Below, in pieces: positions 44,311 to 52,842 of a stretch of DNA of 64,000 nt; the first letter of the stretch is position 1; each line of letters starts with the position of its first letter. A program made the position numbers and the translations under genes. The DNA comes from Cytobacillus luteolus. GTDB taxonomy: Bacteria; Bacillota; Bacilli; Bacillales; Bacillaceae_L. The notes under the pieces were generated by a model. It saw nothing but the letters and a program-made list of their open reading frames with translations. It was not told the origin of the DNA and ran no database searches. The stretch lies in assembly GCF_017873715.1 (NCBI RefSeq), contig NZ_JAGGKM010000009.1:1-64000 (forward strand). The letters run 5' to 3'.

Positions 44311-44550
44311 TAGGTATTAAATTTTTGATTTATGGAGATTAATTTACTCCTGTTTTGGAACATTGTCAATTGTTTTTTTGTAAAGAAATTGTAAAGAAAG
44401 ACTCATCATTTATACACTATTTCACCATTTTTATCATCTCTAGTAATTCAACTAAACAAGCTTTGTCCCCCCAACATATATTGCCAGTGGGAGGTGAAAT
44501 ACATGTCAACTTGTTAAAGATTAGCTAGAATCATAGGAGGTAATGCACAA

Positions 44551-44655
44551 GTGTCTAATGGGGATTGTGTTGTTTCAAGACTACGAAACATTAACGCATC
44601 CATTTTAAACAGAAGAACAAGATCTCCATTATTACCATTTGCATTATCCTTTTAA
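44551..44655 (+). CDS. Possible 34-codon small ORF
   Basis: A GTG-started frame follows AGGAGG and ends at TAA 44653-44655. The peptide is basic (SRLRNINASILNRRTRSPLLP) and I do not recognise it. A four-codon ATG frame (44503-44517) with its own GGGAGGTG lies just upstream. The rest of 44311-44896 shows no gene. Expression is unproven. Confidence 0.3.
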   Translation: MSNGDCVVSRLRNINASILNRRTRSPLLPFALSF

Positions 44656-44896
44656 AATCTAAAAGGCGGAAAAACACATCTTTACTCTCCATTTTCTAGG
44701 AGTTATTTTTTTAGACGTGAAAAAAAATAGAAATTCTTAATAAACATATCGGAAAAAACCTAAACTATTTAGTGAAATCCATAATAGATTCAATGATTCA
44801 CAAATATCCTCCAGTGATAAACAAGATAATCTGCCCCACAGGCTTTGCTAAACTTCAAACTTGGTCTGTATTGTCCATTTCTTTTAAACAATAGAA

Positions 44897-45691
44897 TTAT
44901 TTTATAAGTTTAAGAATTCTCCACTTTTTTTCTGGGAAATTAAAAAACCAGTTTGCCTTACTAACTGTTGTGTACCCTAAGATCAAGTCCATTGGAATTT
45001 CAGTTGATGCATTAACATGTGATAAATCCACTCCAACAACTCTATGAGATGGAAATTCATAATTTCCGATTGCCATGTTGTTCATCAAAAACATAGGTGT
45101 TTCCCTCGTTGTTCCAGAAGAATCAGTACCAACTGAAGTACCGATCTCCTCAAAATGAGCGGAATTACTTTTAATAAACTGTAGATCAACCACTGTCATT
45201 CCTGCACCTGTGTCAAAGACGCCGCTCGCTTTCTTCCCCCCAATACGTACATCAACATAGGGATGATACTTATTACCAAGAACTAAATCGTTTAACGGTA
45301 CATCTACATCCACCTGATGATCAACCAGAACTTTATTCGAATCAAAACAAATCTGGAGGCTATGATCTTTAAGGAAATCCATCCCAATAAGATTCTTTGT
45401 CACATTTTCCTTTTCTTCCGTACGATACATTTTAAAATTTCTCTTTGAAATTGGACCTACTTCTATATGGGGAATATTGATCTCTTGCTCCCTTATAGTA
45501 GCAAAAACACCTGTCCCTGTACTTTCTCCCAAACTAGTAAATGTAGCAATATAGTTATCTGTAGTGATCGTAGACTTAGCAGAGCCTGTATCAAGCAGAA
45601 AGCGATACTTATTACCACAAATGACTCCTTCAACAAATACTTCAGCACTTCCATCTTTATCAGTTTTTAGATTTAGACCTATTTCCTTCAT
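44897..45691 (-). CDS. Single-chain retropepsin-like aspartic protease with two DTG motifs
   Basis: This 264-residue protein consists of two related lobes. Lobe one has FLLDTGSAKS (Asp34) and ends with NLIGMDFLKDH; lobe two has GVFDTGAGMTV (Asp160) and ends with DLILGYTTVSKANW. Retroviral-type proteases work as dimers of such lobes, so this is a covalently linked pair, like pepsin. It has no signal peptide or membrane helix, so it is cytoplasmic. Substrate unknown. ATG 45691 follows GAGGACG. Confidence 0.75.
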   Translation of the reverse strand: MKEIGLNLKTDKDGSAEVFVEGVICGNKYRFLLDTGSAKSTITTDNYIATFTSLGESTGTGVFATIREQEINIPHIEVGPISKRNFKMYRTEEKENVTKNLIGMDFLKDHSLQICFDSNKVLVDHQVDVDVPLNDLVLGNKYHPYVDVRIGGKKASGVFDTGAGMTVVDLQFIKSNSAHFEEIGTSVGTDSSGTTRETPMFLMNNMAIGNYEFPSHRVVGVDLSHVNASTEIPMDLILGYTTVSKANWFFNFPEKKWRILKLIK

Positions 45692-45860
45692 GCTACGTCC
45701 TCTTTTCTGATTTGATAAGTAAATTATACGTCTAAAAAATCCTAGTGACCACCGTTCACATTTACCGTTAAAATATTTTTCTTTTTACGAACAAATGTTC
45801 TTTACATGTTTTTGCTAATGGATTATTATGGGTTTATACTATTAATTGGGAGTGATTGAA

Positions 45861-46280
45861 ATGTTTAAAAAGCAAACTGTACCATACCTATCATTCGTGG
45901 ACAATGCTAGAGAAGCTCTTGAATTCTATAAAGAAGTATTTGAGGGTGAGATTCTAAATGTACAAACCTTCGGTGAAGCTGATTACCCAACACCTCCTGA
46001 AATAAGTGAGAGAATAATGCATGCACAGTTTAAAAAGGACGATCTATTTCTTATGTTCTCTGATTCCTTCCTAGGTCACGAAATTAAAGAGGGTAATCAA
46101 TTATCGTTAGTTTTAGAATTTGAAAATCAAGAAGAAATTAACAAAGTGTATAAGAGATTAAGTGAAACTGGTACCGTCTATATGGAACTTCAAGATACGT
46201 TTTGGGGTGCTACCTTTGCAAAAGTGAAGGACAAATTCGGGATTACATGGGATCTAAATTATCAAAAAGATCAAAATTAA
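45861..46280 (+). CDS. PhnB-like VOC-family protein
   Basis: This 139-residue VOC-fold protein has the PhnB-like pattern (PYLSFVDNAREALEFYKEVFEGEIL; DKFGITWDLNYQ at the end). Family proteins include DNA-binding-like and metal-binding members; most have no known reaction. ATG 45861 follows GGGAG; the frame start at 45846 precedes that site. The DUF1801 gene follows 70 bp later. Confidence 0.8.
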   Translation: MFKKQTVPYLSFVDNAREALEFYKEVFEGEILNVQTFGEADYPTPPEISERIMHAQFKKDDLFLMFSDSFLGHEIKEGNQLSLVLEFENQEEINKVYKRLSETGTVYMELQDTFWGATFAKVKDKFGITWDLNYQKDQN

Positions 46281-46350
46281 CAGTGCTACATAAAAAAACT
46301 GGTTCTAAAGATTGCCAGGTGTTTATATTTTCATGAAATGGAGATTACAT

Positions 46351-46767
46351 ATGTATGAGCTAAAAACGAAAGAAACAGAAAACAGTGTTATTGAGTTTAT
46401 AGAAAAGGTTGATAACCCCAAAAAACGTGAGGATGCCTACAAGCTATTAGACATATTTACAGAAACAACAGGATATCCTGCAAAAATGTGGGGGCCAAGT
46501 ATTATTGGTTTTGGGTCATATCATTACAAATACGCTTCCGGACATGAAGGAGATGCACCACTTGTCGGCTTTTCACCTCGTAAAGCAAAAATAAGTCTTT
46601 ATTTTGCTACTGGTGTTACAGAACGTGATGAATTACTAAAGGATTTCGGCAAGCATACCTCTGGAAAGGCCTGTGTTTATATTAATAAGGTTGCGGATAT
46701 TGATGTGTATGTATTAGAAGCACTTATAAAACAATCCATTGCATTTTTACAAAGAACGTATGGATAA
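46351..46767 (+). CDS. DUF1801 protein
   Basis: This 138-residue protein matches DUF1801 (YdhG-like): a helical start (SVIEFIEKVDNPKKREDAYKLLDIF), then MWGPSIIGFGSYHYKYASGHEGDAP, then FSPRKAKISLYF. The family is thought to bind small ligands; no reaction is known. ATG 46351 is seven bases after GGAG; longer frame starts lack a ribosome site. It follows the PhnB-like gene by 70 bp and probably belongs to the same unit. Confidence 0.8.
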   Translation: MYELKTKETENSVIEFIEKVDNPKKREDAYKLLDIFTETTGYPAKMWGPSIIGFGSYHYKYASGHEGDAPLVGFSPRKAKISLYFATGVTERDELLKDFGKHTSGKACVYINKVADIDVYVLEALIKQSIAFLQRTYG

Positions 46768-46817
46768 TCCTTATATAAAGTTCAGAAGACTGGAGTAATC
46801 TTTTTGAAAAGTAAAAC

Positions 46818-46854
46818 AAGGATAGAGAGGCTTTTTACTGCAGGTCTATCCTTG
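46818..46854 (-). terminator. Terminator of a small leftward gene
   Basis: CAAGGATAGA (46818-46827) and TCTATCCTTG (46845-46854) form a perfect 10-bp stem; the T run is on the minus strand, just after the frameshifted small gene. Confidence 0.7.
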
Positions 46855-46873
46855 GATAAGTTTTATACCTATA

Positions 46874-47025
46874 CTAATATACCCCTTCTTCAAGAACTGA
46901 CTTATTATCTGTTTTGCATTTACCCATAATCTCTTGTTCCAATAATTCTATAAGATCTTCTTCTAACTCTAGTAAGATTGTCTCTTTTTAAGCAATGAGG
47001 AGTTTACATCTCTTAACTGATTCAT
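46874..47025 (-). pseudogene. Frameshifted small acidic gene (about 50 codons)
   Basis: ATG 47025 behind GGTGGGGG starts MNQLRDVNSSLLKK. After this an A5 tract shifts the frame; the -1 frame continues as ETILLELEEDLIELLEQEIM to TAG at 46874-46876. One extra A would restore a single 50-residue acidic protein. A proper terminator follows. It is either a pseudogene, a sequencing error or a frameshifting gene; function unknown. Confidence 0.45.
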
Positions 47026-47159
47026 GATATCCCCCACCTTTCATCATTTTTATATTTTAAGTAAAAAATAACCATTGAACTTGAAGTAAATAACATGTAA
47101 GATAACAATACAAGCTGCGTTGTACGTAATTTTAATTAAGTTTTAACCTTTAAGCTGTA

Positions 47160-47350
47160 ATAGGGAGTTTAACATCGAGCTGGAATGTCATGCCTCATCA
47201 TGTGCTGGAGGAAGACAGGAAGGTTTCTGCAAACACCCACTTTGAGAAGTGGTGGTTTAAAACTTTCTTATGCGGATTACGGCAAATGTGGCTTTCTACC
47301 TTTAACATTCCAATCCAGTCTCTAATCAGGGATTGGATTTTTTATTTTCC
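47160..47350 (+). ncRNA. Candidate free-standing structured RNA with its own terminator
   Basis: TGGAATGT (47181-47188) can pair with ACATTCCA (47305-47312). Inside, GAAGGTTT pairs with AAACTTTC around a CCACTT-TGAG-AAGTGG hairpin (47238-47253), and CATG-CCTCAT-CATG forms a side hairpin. A terminator (CCAATCC 47310-47316 with GGATTGG 47330-47336, then T run) shares three bases with the closing stem, so the two are mutually exclusive. TGTAAT (47156) may be its -10 box. No rightward gene follows. Confidence 0.45.
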
Positions 47351-47352
47351 TA

Positions 47353-47853
47353 CTATATCTTATCCCATAAATTCTTAAGTTGTTGATTAATTGCTTTTCT
47401 TAGCTCCTCATTTCCTAGCTTATTACTTCCTAATAAATACTCAACTGGTGCTTCGCCAACTGCTTTTCTACATATTGGATAAAAATACGTAGATTCACCA
47501 ATATCAATTATTTTTTCTAAGATAATCTCATGCTGCCAGTAGTTCCCGAAATCATAGATATAACGACATATATCCTTCTCTTTTGTTAACCAATTTTCTA
47601 TTGTACTATCTACTCCTGAAAGAGTAACTTCCTCTGCCAAAAGGTCGTTAGGGCCAATTGTAACCCCATGGTTTTTGATCATTTTTCCGTCAGACCGAAT
47701 AACTTCAAATAAATACAAATGATCTCCCTCCCATTCAAATAAAATTTGAAGAGTTTCATGTAAATTAGCAAACGACATTTTACTACTAACTTGAAGCCTC
47801 CGCCAAATGATAGGAATTGTGCTAGTCAATGTTATTTTTAATTGGTAAATCAT
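47353..47853 (-). CDS. Plasmid pRiA4b ORF-3-like protein
   Basis: This 166-residue protein matches the pRiA4b ORF-3 family (YQLKITLTSTIPIIWRRLQV at the start; FEWEGDHLYLFEV; YDFGNYWQHEIILEKI). The family is found in chromosomes and plasmids of many bacteria and has an IS1096 TnpR-like fold, but no function is known. No other mobile gene is near. ATG 47853 follows AAAGGGG. Confidence 0.82.
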   Translation of the reverse strand: MIYQLKITLTSTIPIIWRRLQVSSKMSFANLHETLQILFEWEGDHLYLFEVIRSDGKMIKNHGVTIGPNDLLAEEVTLSGVDSTIENWLTKEKDICRYIYDFGNYWQHEIILEKIIDIGESTYFYPICRKAVGEAPVEYLLGSNKLGNEELRKAINQQLKNLWDKI

Positions 47854-48057
47854 TAATTAACCCCTTTCTTAGTTAATGAAATTGGAAACAAAAACACGTA
47901 GGTTGTATGAAATGTATGTGAACGTGAAGTTGAAAATCATGGCAAAAGTTGAATGATTGATTGGAGCGCGAGGGTAGACCAAGATTAGATAATAAACCCA
48001 AGCGTAAAGAAGATTAGTGAGGAACGGCCAACTTTGTTTTTCGTGTAATATGCATTA

Positions 48058-48561
48058 TTAATATAGTGGAAAAAATAAATGAATAGTAAATGCTACTGTA
48101 AATGCAAATGCAGTAGTACGATGAAATTTCTTACGAAATCCAGAGGATTTTTTATGTCTTAAATAACCTGCAAAAAGGGTCAGCATTAAGAAAGAAATTG
48201 AAAGATAACCACTCACTAACTTGCCGTGAAAAAATCCAATACGATTACCTAGTTCGATAAGCATGATGATAGCATGAATCGTTACAAAAGCTGTTCCAAC
48301 AATCCCTAATGGAATATGAACTTTCATCATTTTTCTTGAGAGCTTGGCTAGGGTTGTTCTAAGCTTACGAATTTTCGACTTACGAATAACAAGAAATATA
48401 AAGTACATATTAACATTCACTAAAAACAACAGTATTCCTGCTTGGGCCAGTAATTGCCCTGTGATTACCGATAAGGACTGATTCTGTTGAAACAACCAGA
48501 TATAAACTCCTGAGCAAAAAACAAACAGCACGTTTATAATAATCCAAGCATAATAAGACAT
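48058..48561 (-). CDS. Four-helix cytochrome b561-like membrane protein
   Basis: This 167-residue membrane protein has four to five helices. Histidines lie within or at the ends of helices (KVHIPLG, TIHAIIM, KFHRTTAF, TIHLFFPLY), in a pattern like the heme ligands of b561 or YedZ-type membrane cytochromes. Heme binding is inference. ATG 48561 is nine bases after GGGAG; ATG 48570 abuts that site. The gap 47854-48057 holds no feature I can name. Confidence 0.6.
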   Translation of the reverse strand: MSYYAWIIINVLFVFCSGVYIWLFQQNQSLSVITGQLLAQAGILLFLVNVNMYFIFLVIRKSKIRKLRTTLAKLSRKMMKVHIPLGIVGTAFVTIHAIIMLIELGNRIGFFHGKLVSGYLSISFLMLTLFAGYLRHKKSSGFRKKFHRTTAFAFTVAFTIHLFFPLY

Positions 48562-48631
48562 CCAAAACATCTCCCTTACCTACACATTATACCAAAATCA
48601 TCTCCCCTGCAGTGTTCTCCATCACAGTTTA

Positions 48632-48681
48632 GGGCCTGACCCCCAGTACGTTAAAGCTTTAACGCACTGGGGGTCAGGCCC
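48632..48681. repeat. GGGGTCAGGCCCC element, full 50-bp palindrome
   Basis: GGGCCTGACCCCCAGT-A-CGTTAAAG and CTTTAACG-C-ACTGGGGGTCAGGCCC are 25-base arms with a single mismatch and no loop. Half copies lie at 32315-32346 and 34071-34106. It could form a cruciform or act as a bidirectional terminator-like hairpin; such elements elsewhere are linked to REP/RAYT systems. Confidence 0.85.
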
Positions 48682-48696
48682 CAAAAGACATAATTG

Positions 48697-49566
48697 TTAA
48701 CTATTTATCTGCCATGAAGCAATGTATTCGTAATTTGAATTTGGAAGGTCCATTTCTGGGTCTTCTACTATCCATTTACCTTCGAGACTTAATTCTTTGC
48801 AAGCCATATCAAATTGGCACATCGCAATGCCCATGTCCAAGAGTTGCATATCATAACCCAAACTACTACTATAATTTGGTGTATGTTCTATGTACAGATG
48901 AGAGGTCTTTCGATCAGGTGATACGACAAGCCTCCATGGTTGTTTATTAGATGCAGAGGGTCCCAGTCTCAACATTTCTATCGGGATAGCAAGAGGCCCA
49001 GCGTTCTCCTCTCGTAATGGTTTGTCAAATGCAGCATCAAAGAACAGCTTCTCCCACGCTTTTTTGTTATCTGCTTTTACAACTACCCTTACAGCTTTAT
49101 CAAATATTCTTTCTTTCTCGTTCGGATAGCCAATTGGTGTGATACAAGGGATAAATTCTCCATCTTTGATTGAAGAGAGCTCCTGTTCAAATGAGTTTCG
49201 ACTAAATGTTCCACCCATCCAACACGTTCCCAACCCTATCCCCGTAGCAAATAAAGTTAACTTATGAAAGCTATAAGCAAAATCAACTAATGAATACTTA
49301 TTTTTTTCAGTGATTCCTACTAAATAAGCTCTTGGGTTCTTAATAAATCCATACGTACCAAGCTTAATCCCTTTATCTGTTACATTATTGTTCACCTGCA
49401 CTAATGCAACCTTACCCTGTCTATTGAAAGGTCCACTAAAACTTCCTGCTTTTTGTATGTATTCAATAATAGCTTGATAATCGCCATCTGATATGTTTTC
49501 AGTTTTATATGTTCTAATTGATTTTCGATTTCTCATCACTTCAATCATGGACCTATTATCATTCAT
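48697..49566 (-). CDS. Nitroreductase-family FMN oxidoreductase (two-half type)
   Basis: This 289-residue protein belongs to the nitroreductase fold group in which one chain holds two half domains (PF14512-like). It has RNRKSIRTY near 11, GLGTCWMGGTF near 110 and LRLGPSASNKQPWR near 205; the latter is the FMN-contacting segment. Likely reduces an unknown compound with NAD(P)H. The ATG lies two bases after GAGAGG, which is tight, so the true start is uncertain by a few codons. Confidence 0.8.
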   Translation of the reverse strand: MNDNRSMIEVMRNRKSIRTYKTENISDGDYQAIIEYIQKAGSFSGPFNRQGKVALVQVNNNVTDKGIKLGTYGFIKNPRAYLVGITEKNKYSLVDFAYSFHKLTLFATGIGLGTCWMGGTFSRNSFEQELSSIKDGEFIPCITPIGYPNEKERIFDKAVRVVVKADNKKAWEKLFFDAAFDKPLREENAGPLAIPIEMLRLGPSASNKQPWRLVVSPDRKTSHLYIEHTPNYSSSLGYDMQLLDMGIAMCQFDMACKELSLEGKWIVEDPEMDLPNSNYEYIASWQINS

Positions 49567-49757
49567 TGCCTCTCACACCTCTCTGACCACATTACTTATA
49601 CATATATCATATCACAAGCAAAGTTTCCTCTCCCATTCCACTATTTCAATGCTTATTTCATAGAAAGTCTAATAATTGTAAAATATAAATAGTTAAAAAG
49701 CAGTTATAATCGATTATAATATAAAGTGGTTTTCTTGATTTGTAGGAGGATGTCTAA

Positions 49758-50555
49758 TTGAAGAAGTTACAAATATATATTTACATAATATTGATGCTAG
49801 TTATTAGCACTGGATGCTCTAATCTTGAAACAGATAACGAGCAGAAAGATAAAGATATCCAAGTAGGGCTAACCATCTCAGCTGCAGCCAGTTTAACTGA
49901 TGCGTTGAACGCAATTAAATCTAAATTTGAAGCAAAGTATCCAGAAATTAAAATCACATATAACTTTGGGAGCTCAGGTACCTTGCAGCAACAAATCATT
50001 CAGGGTGCTCCAGCTGATTTATTTTTTTCGGCAGCCGAGGACAAGTTTTATGATTTAGTTGAAAAAGGGTTTATTACACCTGATAGTGGAGTCGATTTAG
50101 TCGGGAATTCATTAGTTTTAATAACACCTAAAGAGAACAGCAAGGAAATAAAAATGTTTGAGGATTTACCATCTCAAGGAGAAACAATTTCGATTGGTAC
50201 ACCTGAGACTGTTCCTGCCGGGAATTATGCTAAAGAAGTGTTAGTGAAATTAGGAATCTGGAATAGCCTTGAACAAAAAATTGTTTTTGCAAAAGATGTA
50301 CGACAGGTCTTAACATATGTTGAAACAGGAAATGTAGATGCAGGAATTGTTTATCATACAGATGCCCTTGCATCAGCTAAAATTGAAATTCAAGAGATAG
50401 CTAAGGAAGATACACATTCACCTATCATATATCCTTTAGGTATTTTAAAAGAGAGTAAAAATCCAAATGAGGCCAAGCTATTCTTCGATTTTATGCAAAC
50501 AGAAGAAGCTCTATCTATTCTCGAAAGCTACGGATTTGTGGGTCTTTTAAAATGA
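49758..50555 (+). CDS. modA: Molybdate ABC transporter substrate-binding lipoprotein ModA
   Basis: This 265-residue binding protein has a lipobox (ISTGC, acylated Cys20) and the ModA pattern: SAAASLTDALNAIKSKFE, YNFGSSGTLQQQIIQGAPADLFFSAAEDK and YPLGILKESKNP. Oxyanion-contacting Ser and Tyr residues are present. The start is TTG behind AGGAGG. It overlaps modB by four bases (ATGA). No modC ATPase gene follows. Confidence 0.9.
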   Translation: MKKLQIYIYIILMLVISTGCSNLETDNEQKDKDIQVGLTISAAASLTDALNAIKSKFEAKYPEIKITYNFGSSGTLQQQIIQGAPADLFFSAAEDKFYDLVEKGFITPDSGVDLVGNSLVLITPKENSKEIKMFEDLPSQGETISIGTPETVPAGNYAKEVLVKLGIWNSLEQKIVFAKDVRQVLTYVETGNVDAGIVYHTDALASAKIEIQEIAKEDTHSPIIYPLGILKESKNPNEAKLFFDFMQTEEALSILESYGFVGLLK

Positions 50556-51217
50556 TAAATGACGTAATCTGGAGCCCTGTAAAACTCTCTTTACAAATTG
50601 CTTCGTTTTCTTTACTTGTCGTCTTGATTTTAGGTGTACTAATTGCTCGTCTAATGGCAAATCGAACGTTTAAAGGGAAATCGATAGTTGACACATTGCT
50701 GCTTTTACCTTTAGTTTTGCCTCCATCTGTCGTTGGATTCTTATTGATCGTGATTTTTGGTAAAAACTCATACATTGGTCAATTCATTGAATGGTTGTTT
50801 AATCAACCGATTATTTTCACATGGTGGGCTGCTGTTATTGCTGCCATTGTTGTTTCATTCCCATTGATGTACCAATCCGTTCTAATTGGATTCGAATCCA
50901 TTGATAAGGACATAGAAGATGCATCTAGAATTGATGGAGCAAGTGAGTGGAATGTATTTTTACAGATTACTGTTCCACTGGCATCGAAAGCCATCATTAC
51001 TGGAGGAATTTTAAGCTTTGCCCGTGCACTAGGCGAATTTGGTGCTACACTCATGTTTGCTGGGAATATACCTGGGAAAACTCAAACGATTCCCACTGCC
51101 ATTTATGTTGCAATGGATTCAGGAAACATGGGCCTAGCATGGACCTTAGTTATAATCATACTCTCTATTTCATTTCTAATGCTGATTTCGATTAACCTTA
51201 TAAAAAAACGATATTAA
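50552..51217 (+). CDS. modB: Molybdate ABC transporter permease ModB
   Basis: This 221-residue permease has five to six helices and the EAA loop DIEDASRIDGASEWNVFLQITVP (about 112-134), followed by the GALGEFGATLMFAG-type motif of molybdate permeases (ALGEFGATLMFAGNIPG). It must use an ATPase encoded elsewhere, as the gene is followed by a terminator and the convergent thiT. The ATG overlaps the modA stop. Confidence 0.9.
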   Translation: MINDVIWSPVKLSLQIASFSLLVVLILGVLIARLMANRTFKGKSIVDTLLLLPLVLPPSVVGFLLIVIFGKNSYIGQFIEWLFNQPIIFTWWAAVIAAIVVSFPLMYQSVLIGFESIDKDIEDASRIDGASEWNVFLQITVPLASKAIITGGILSFARALGEFGATLMFAGNIPGKTQTIPTAIYVAMDSGNMGLAWTLVIIILSISFLMLISINLIKKRY

Positions 51218-51220
51218 ATA

Positions 51221-51253
51221 AGCATTTCTACATCTGGTAGGGATGCTCTTTTT
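51221..51253 (+). terminator. Terminator of modAB
   Basis: AGCATTTCTAC (51221-51231) pairs with GTAGGGATGCT (51237-51247), followed by CTTTTT. Confidence 0.75.
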
Positions 51254-51308
51254 CAAAAAAAATAACACCCAGAAATTAATCTGAGCGTTACCTTGTGTTT
51301 AGAATTTA

Positions 51309-51896
51309 TTATTTTGAAACTCCACCGATTGTTTCTTTTTGCTTTACTAAACGAGGAGCAGTTACAAGTAAAAGGACTAAAACAATTGAGCATAAGATGA
51401 ATGCTCCTAGTGCTGTTCCACCGTTAACAAATAGAGAGTAAATAACTGGAGACATATCTTCTGGCGCATAGTCTCCCCAGAAAACAACACCTGCTATAAA
51501 GTGCCAGAAATAGCGTGCAACTGTTCCTACTAATACAGCAACAATTACCCAAAGTGCAATAGCACCCTTATTATTTTCCTTAACTGCTTTTTGGATGGCA
51601 GGATATAACAGTCCCGCAAACCCAACAAATGCAAAAGCAATAAAATATTCAATCGCAAATTGAAGTGGCGTTAAAAAGTAGGCATCCCCGGTTACTACCT
51701 GAAGTAGTCCCCATAGAAAACCAGCTACTAAACTCACTCTGAAGCCCCAACGTAATGCTAAAATAAAGATTGGAACCATCGCAACTGAAATGGACATCCA
51801 TGGTCCTAGTTGAATGGAAGGTAAAAAATCAAGAATTAGTGCAAATGCAGCGAAGATAGAAGCTTCAATCATTGCTTGCAAGTTCATTTTCTTCAT
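51309..51896 (-). CDS. thiT: Thiamine ECF-transporter S component ThiT
   Basis: This 195-residue membrane protein has six helices and the ThiT pattern (ASIFAALALIL-like start, SIQLGPWMSISVAMVPIFILALRWG, and a Trp-rich helix WHFIAGVVFWGDYAP). It binds thiamine and works with a shared ECF energising module. ATG 51896 lies eight bases after AAGGGGAG, which is itself the 3' arm of the riboswitch terminator. A TPP riboswitch controls it. Confidence 0.93.
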   Translation of the reverse strand: MKKMNLQAMIEASIFAAFALILDFLPSIQLGPWMSISVAMVPIFILALRWGFRVSLVAGFLWGLLQVVTGDAYFLTPLQFAIEYFIAFAFVGFAGLLYPAIQKAVKENNKGAIALWVIVAVLVGTVARYFWHFIAGVVFWGDYAPEDMSPVIYSLFVNGGTALGAFILCSIVLVLLLVTAPRLVKQKETIGGVSK

Positions 51897-52066
51897 AAAA
51901 AAATCTCCCCTTTGTTCATTATTCGTAACCTCAAGGGGAGATTCCATAGGTATTACAAAATACCTATGTCTCTATTTCACATTCCTGCGCTAGCATTATC
52001 TAACAGGTTCGAAGGGTCAGAACAGAGAAAAACTGTTCACTCTCAGCGTAAAGCTCCCCTTGTGGT
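51897..52066 (-). promoter_or_regulatory. TPP riboswitch of thiT
   Basis: On the minus strand, 52061-51972 has the THI box: AAGGGGAGC, CTGAGAG, GACCC and GAACCTGTTAGATAATGC(T)AGCGCAGGAA. A terminator follows (AATCTCCCCTT 51943-51933 with AAGGGGAGATT 51911-51901, T run into the start codon). The ribosome site of thiT lies in that hairpin, so both transcription and translation can be blocked. Confidence 0.93.
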
Positions 52067-52197
52067 ATACAAGTTATTAAGTTCATAGTTGATTATAACC
52101 GAATTATATATTTGTTTAAAGTGTTAAATGTTAATTATTTGATTTAGTTGCTAAAGGTGAACTGAATTGAATACTCCAACACTGTAAATCTTTCTGA

Positions 52198-52842
52198 CTA
52201 TAAACCTTTCAGTGCCTTACTCACAGGAGTTTCCCCATTCACCAGATCGAACCCCTTATGGTACGTGGTTTCTTCAGAAAGTGACTCCATTACAACCTTT
52301 GCAACATCAGCTCGAGTAACAGATCCTCGTTCTAAACTAGGTCCTACAGTCACCTTTCCTGTTTCATCTTCATTTAGAAGACCACCTGGCCTTACAATCG
52401 TATAGTTCAATCTACTTTGAACAAGTGCTCTGTCTGCGTAGTGCTTCGCAACATAATACGGTCGGAGCTTCTCATTCCAGTTATCACGTGTATTCGCCCC
52501 AAGCGCACTTACCATCACAAAGCGGTTAACATTCACTTGCTCTGATGCCTCCACTGTTTTTACCGCACCATCAAGATCAATTAAAAGAGTTTGATCATAT
52601 CCAGTTTGCCCACCAGATCCAGCTGTAAATACGACCGCATCACAACCTCTAATTGCCTCAGCCACTTGTTCGACTCCATCTTCGAGACTAGCTACAACCG
52701 TTTCTACACCTTTGGTCTTAAAGAACTCAACCTGTGCATTCTTTCGTACCATCGCTCTAACCGTATATGCCTCACTATCCTGCAGGAGGTCTACAAGTAA
52801 CTTTCCAATTTGTCCATTCGCTCCTACTACACAAACCTTCAT
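52198..52842 (-). CDS. NAD(P)-binding SDR-like protein (YhfK/atypical SDR)
   Basis: This 214-residue Rossmann protein has GANGQIGKLL at 7-16 and the atypical-SDR layout with AKHYADRAL and NYTIVRPGGLL. Catalysis on a substrate is not evident; related proteins (YhfK, YwnB) are stress-induced. Start ATG 52842 precedes a weak ribosome site. Monocistronic. Confidence 0.83.
   Translation of the reverse strand: MKVCVVGANGQIGKLLVDLLQDSEAYTVRAMVRKNAQVEFFKTKGVETVVASLEDGVEQVAEAIRGCDAVVFTAGSGGQTGYDQTLLIDLDGAVKTVEASEQVNVNRFVMVSALGANTRDNWNEKLRPYYVAKHYADRALVQSRLNYTIVRPGGLLNEDETGKVTVGPSLERGSVTRADVAKVVMESLSEETTYHKGFDLVNGETPVSKALKGL

Noticed and set aside
47160-47350. Known 6S, SRP or RNase P RNA
   Set aside because: The conserved core sequences of those RNAs are not present and the size does not fit.
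47353-47853. Insertion-sequence passenger gene
   Set aside because: The pRiA4b ORF-3 family is named after a plasmid, but no transposase, inverted repeats or duplicated target site are present.
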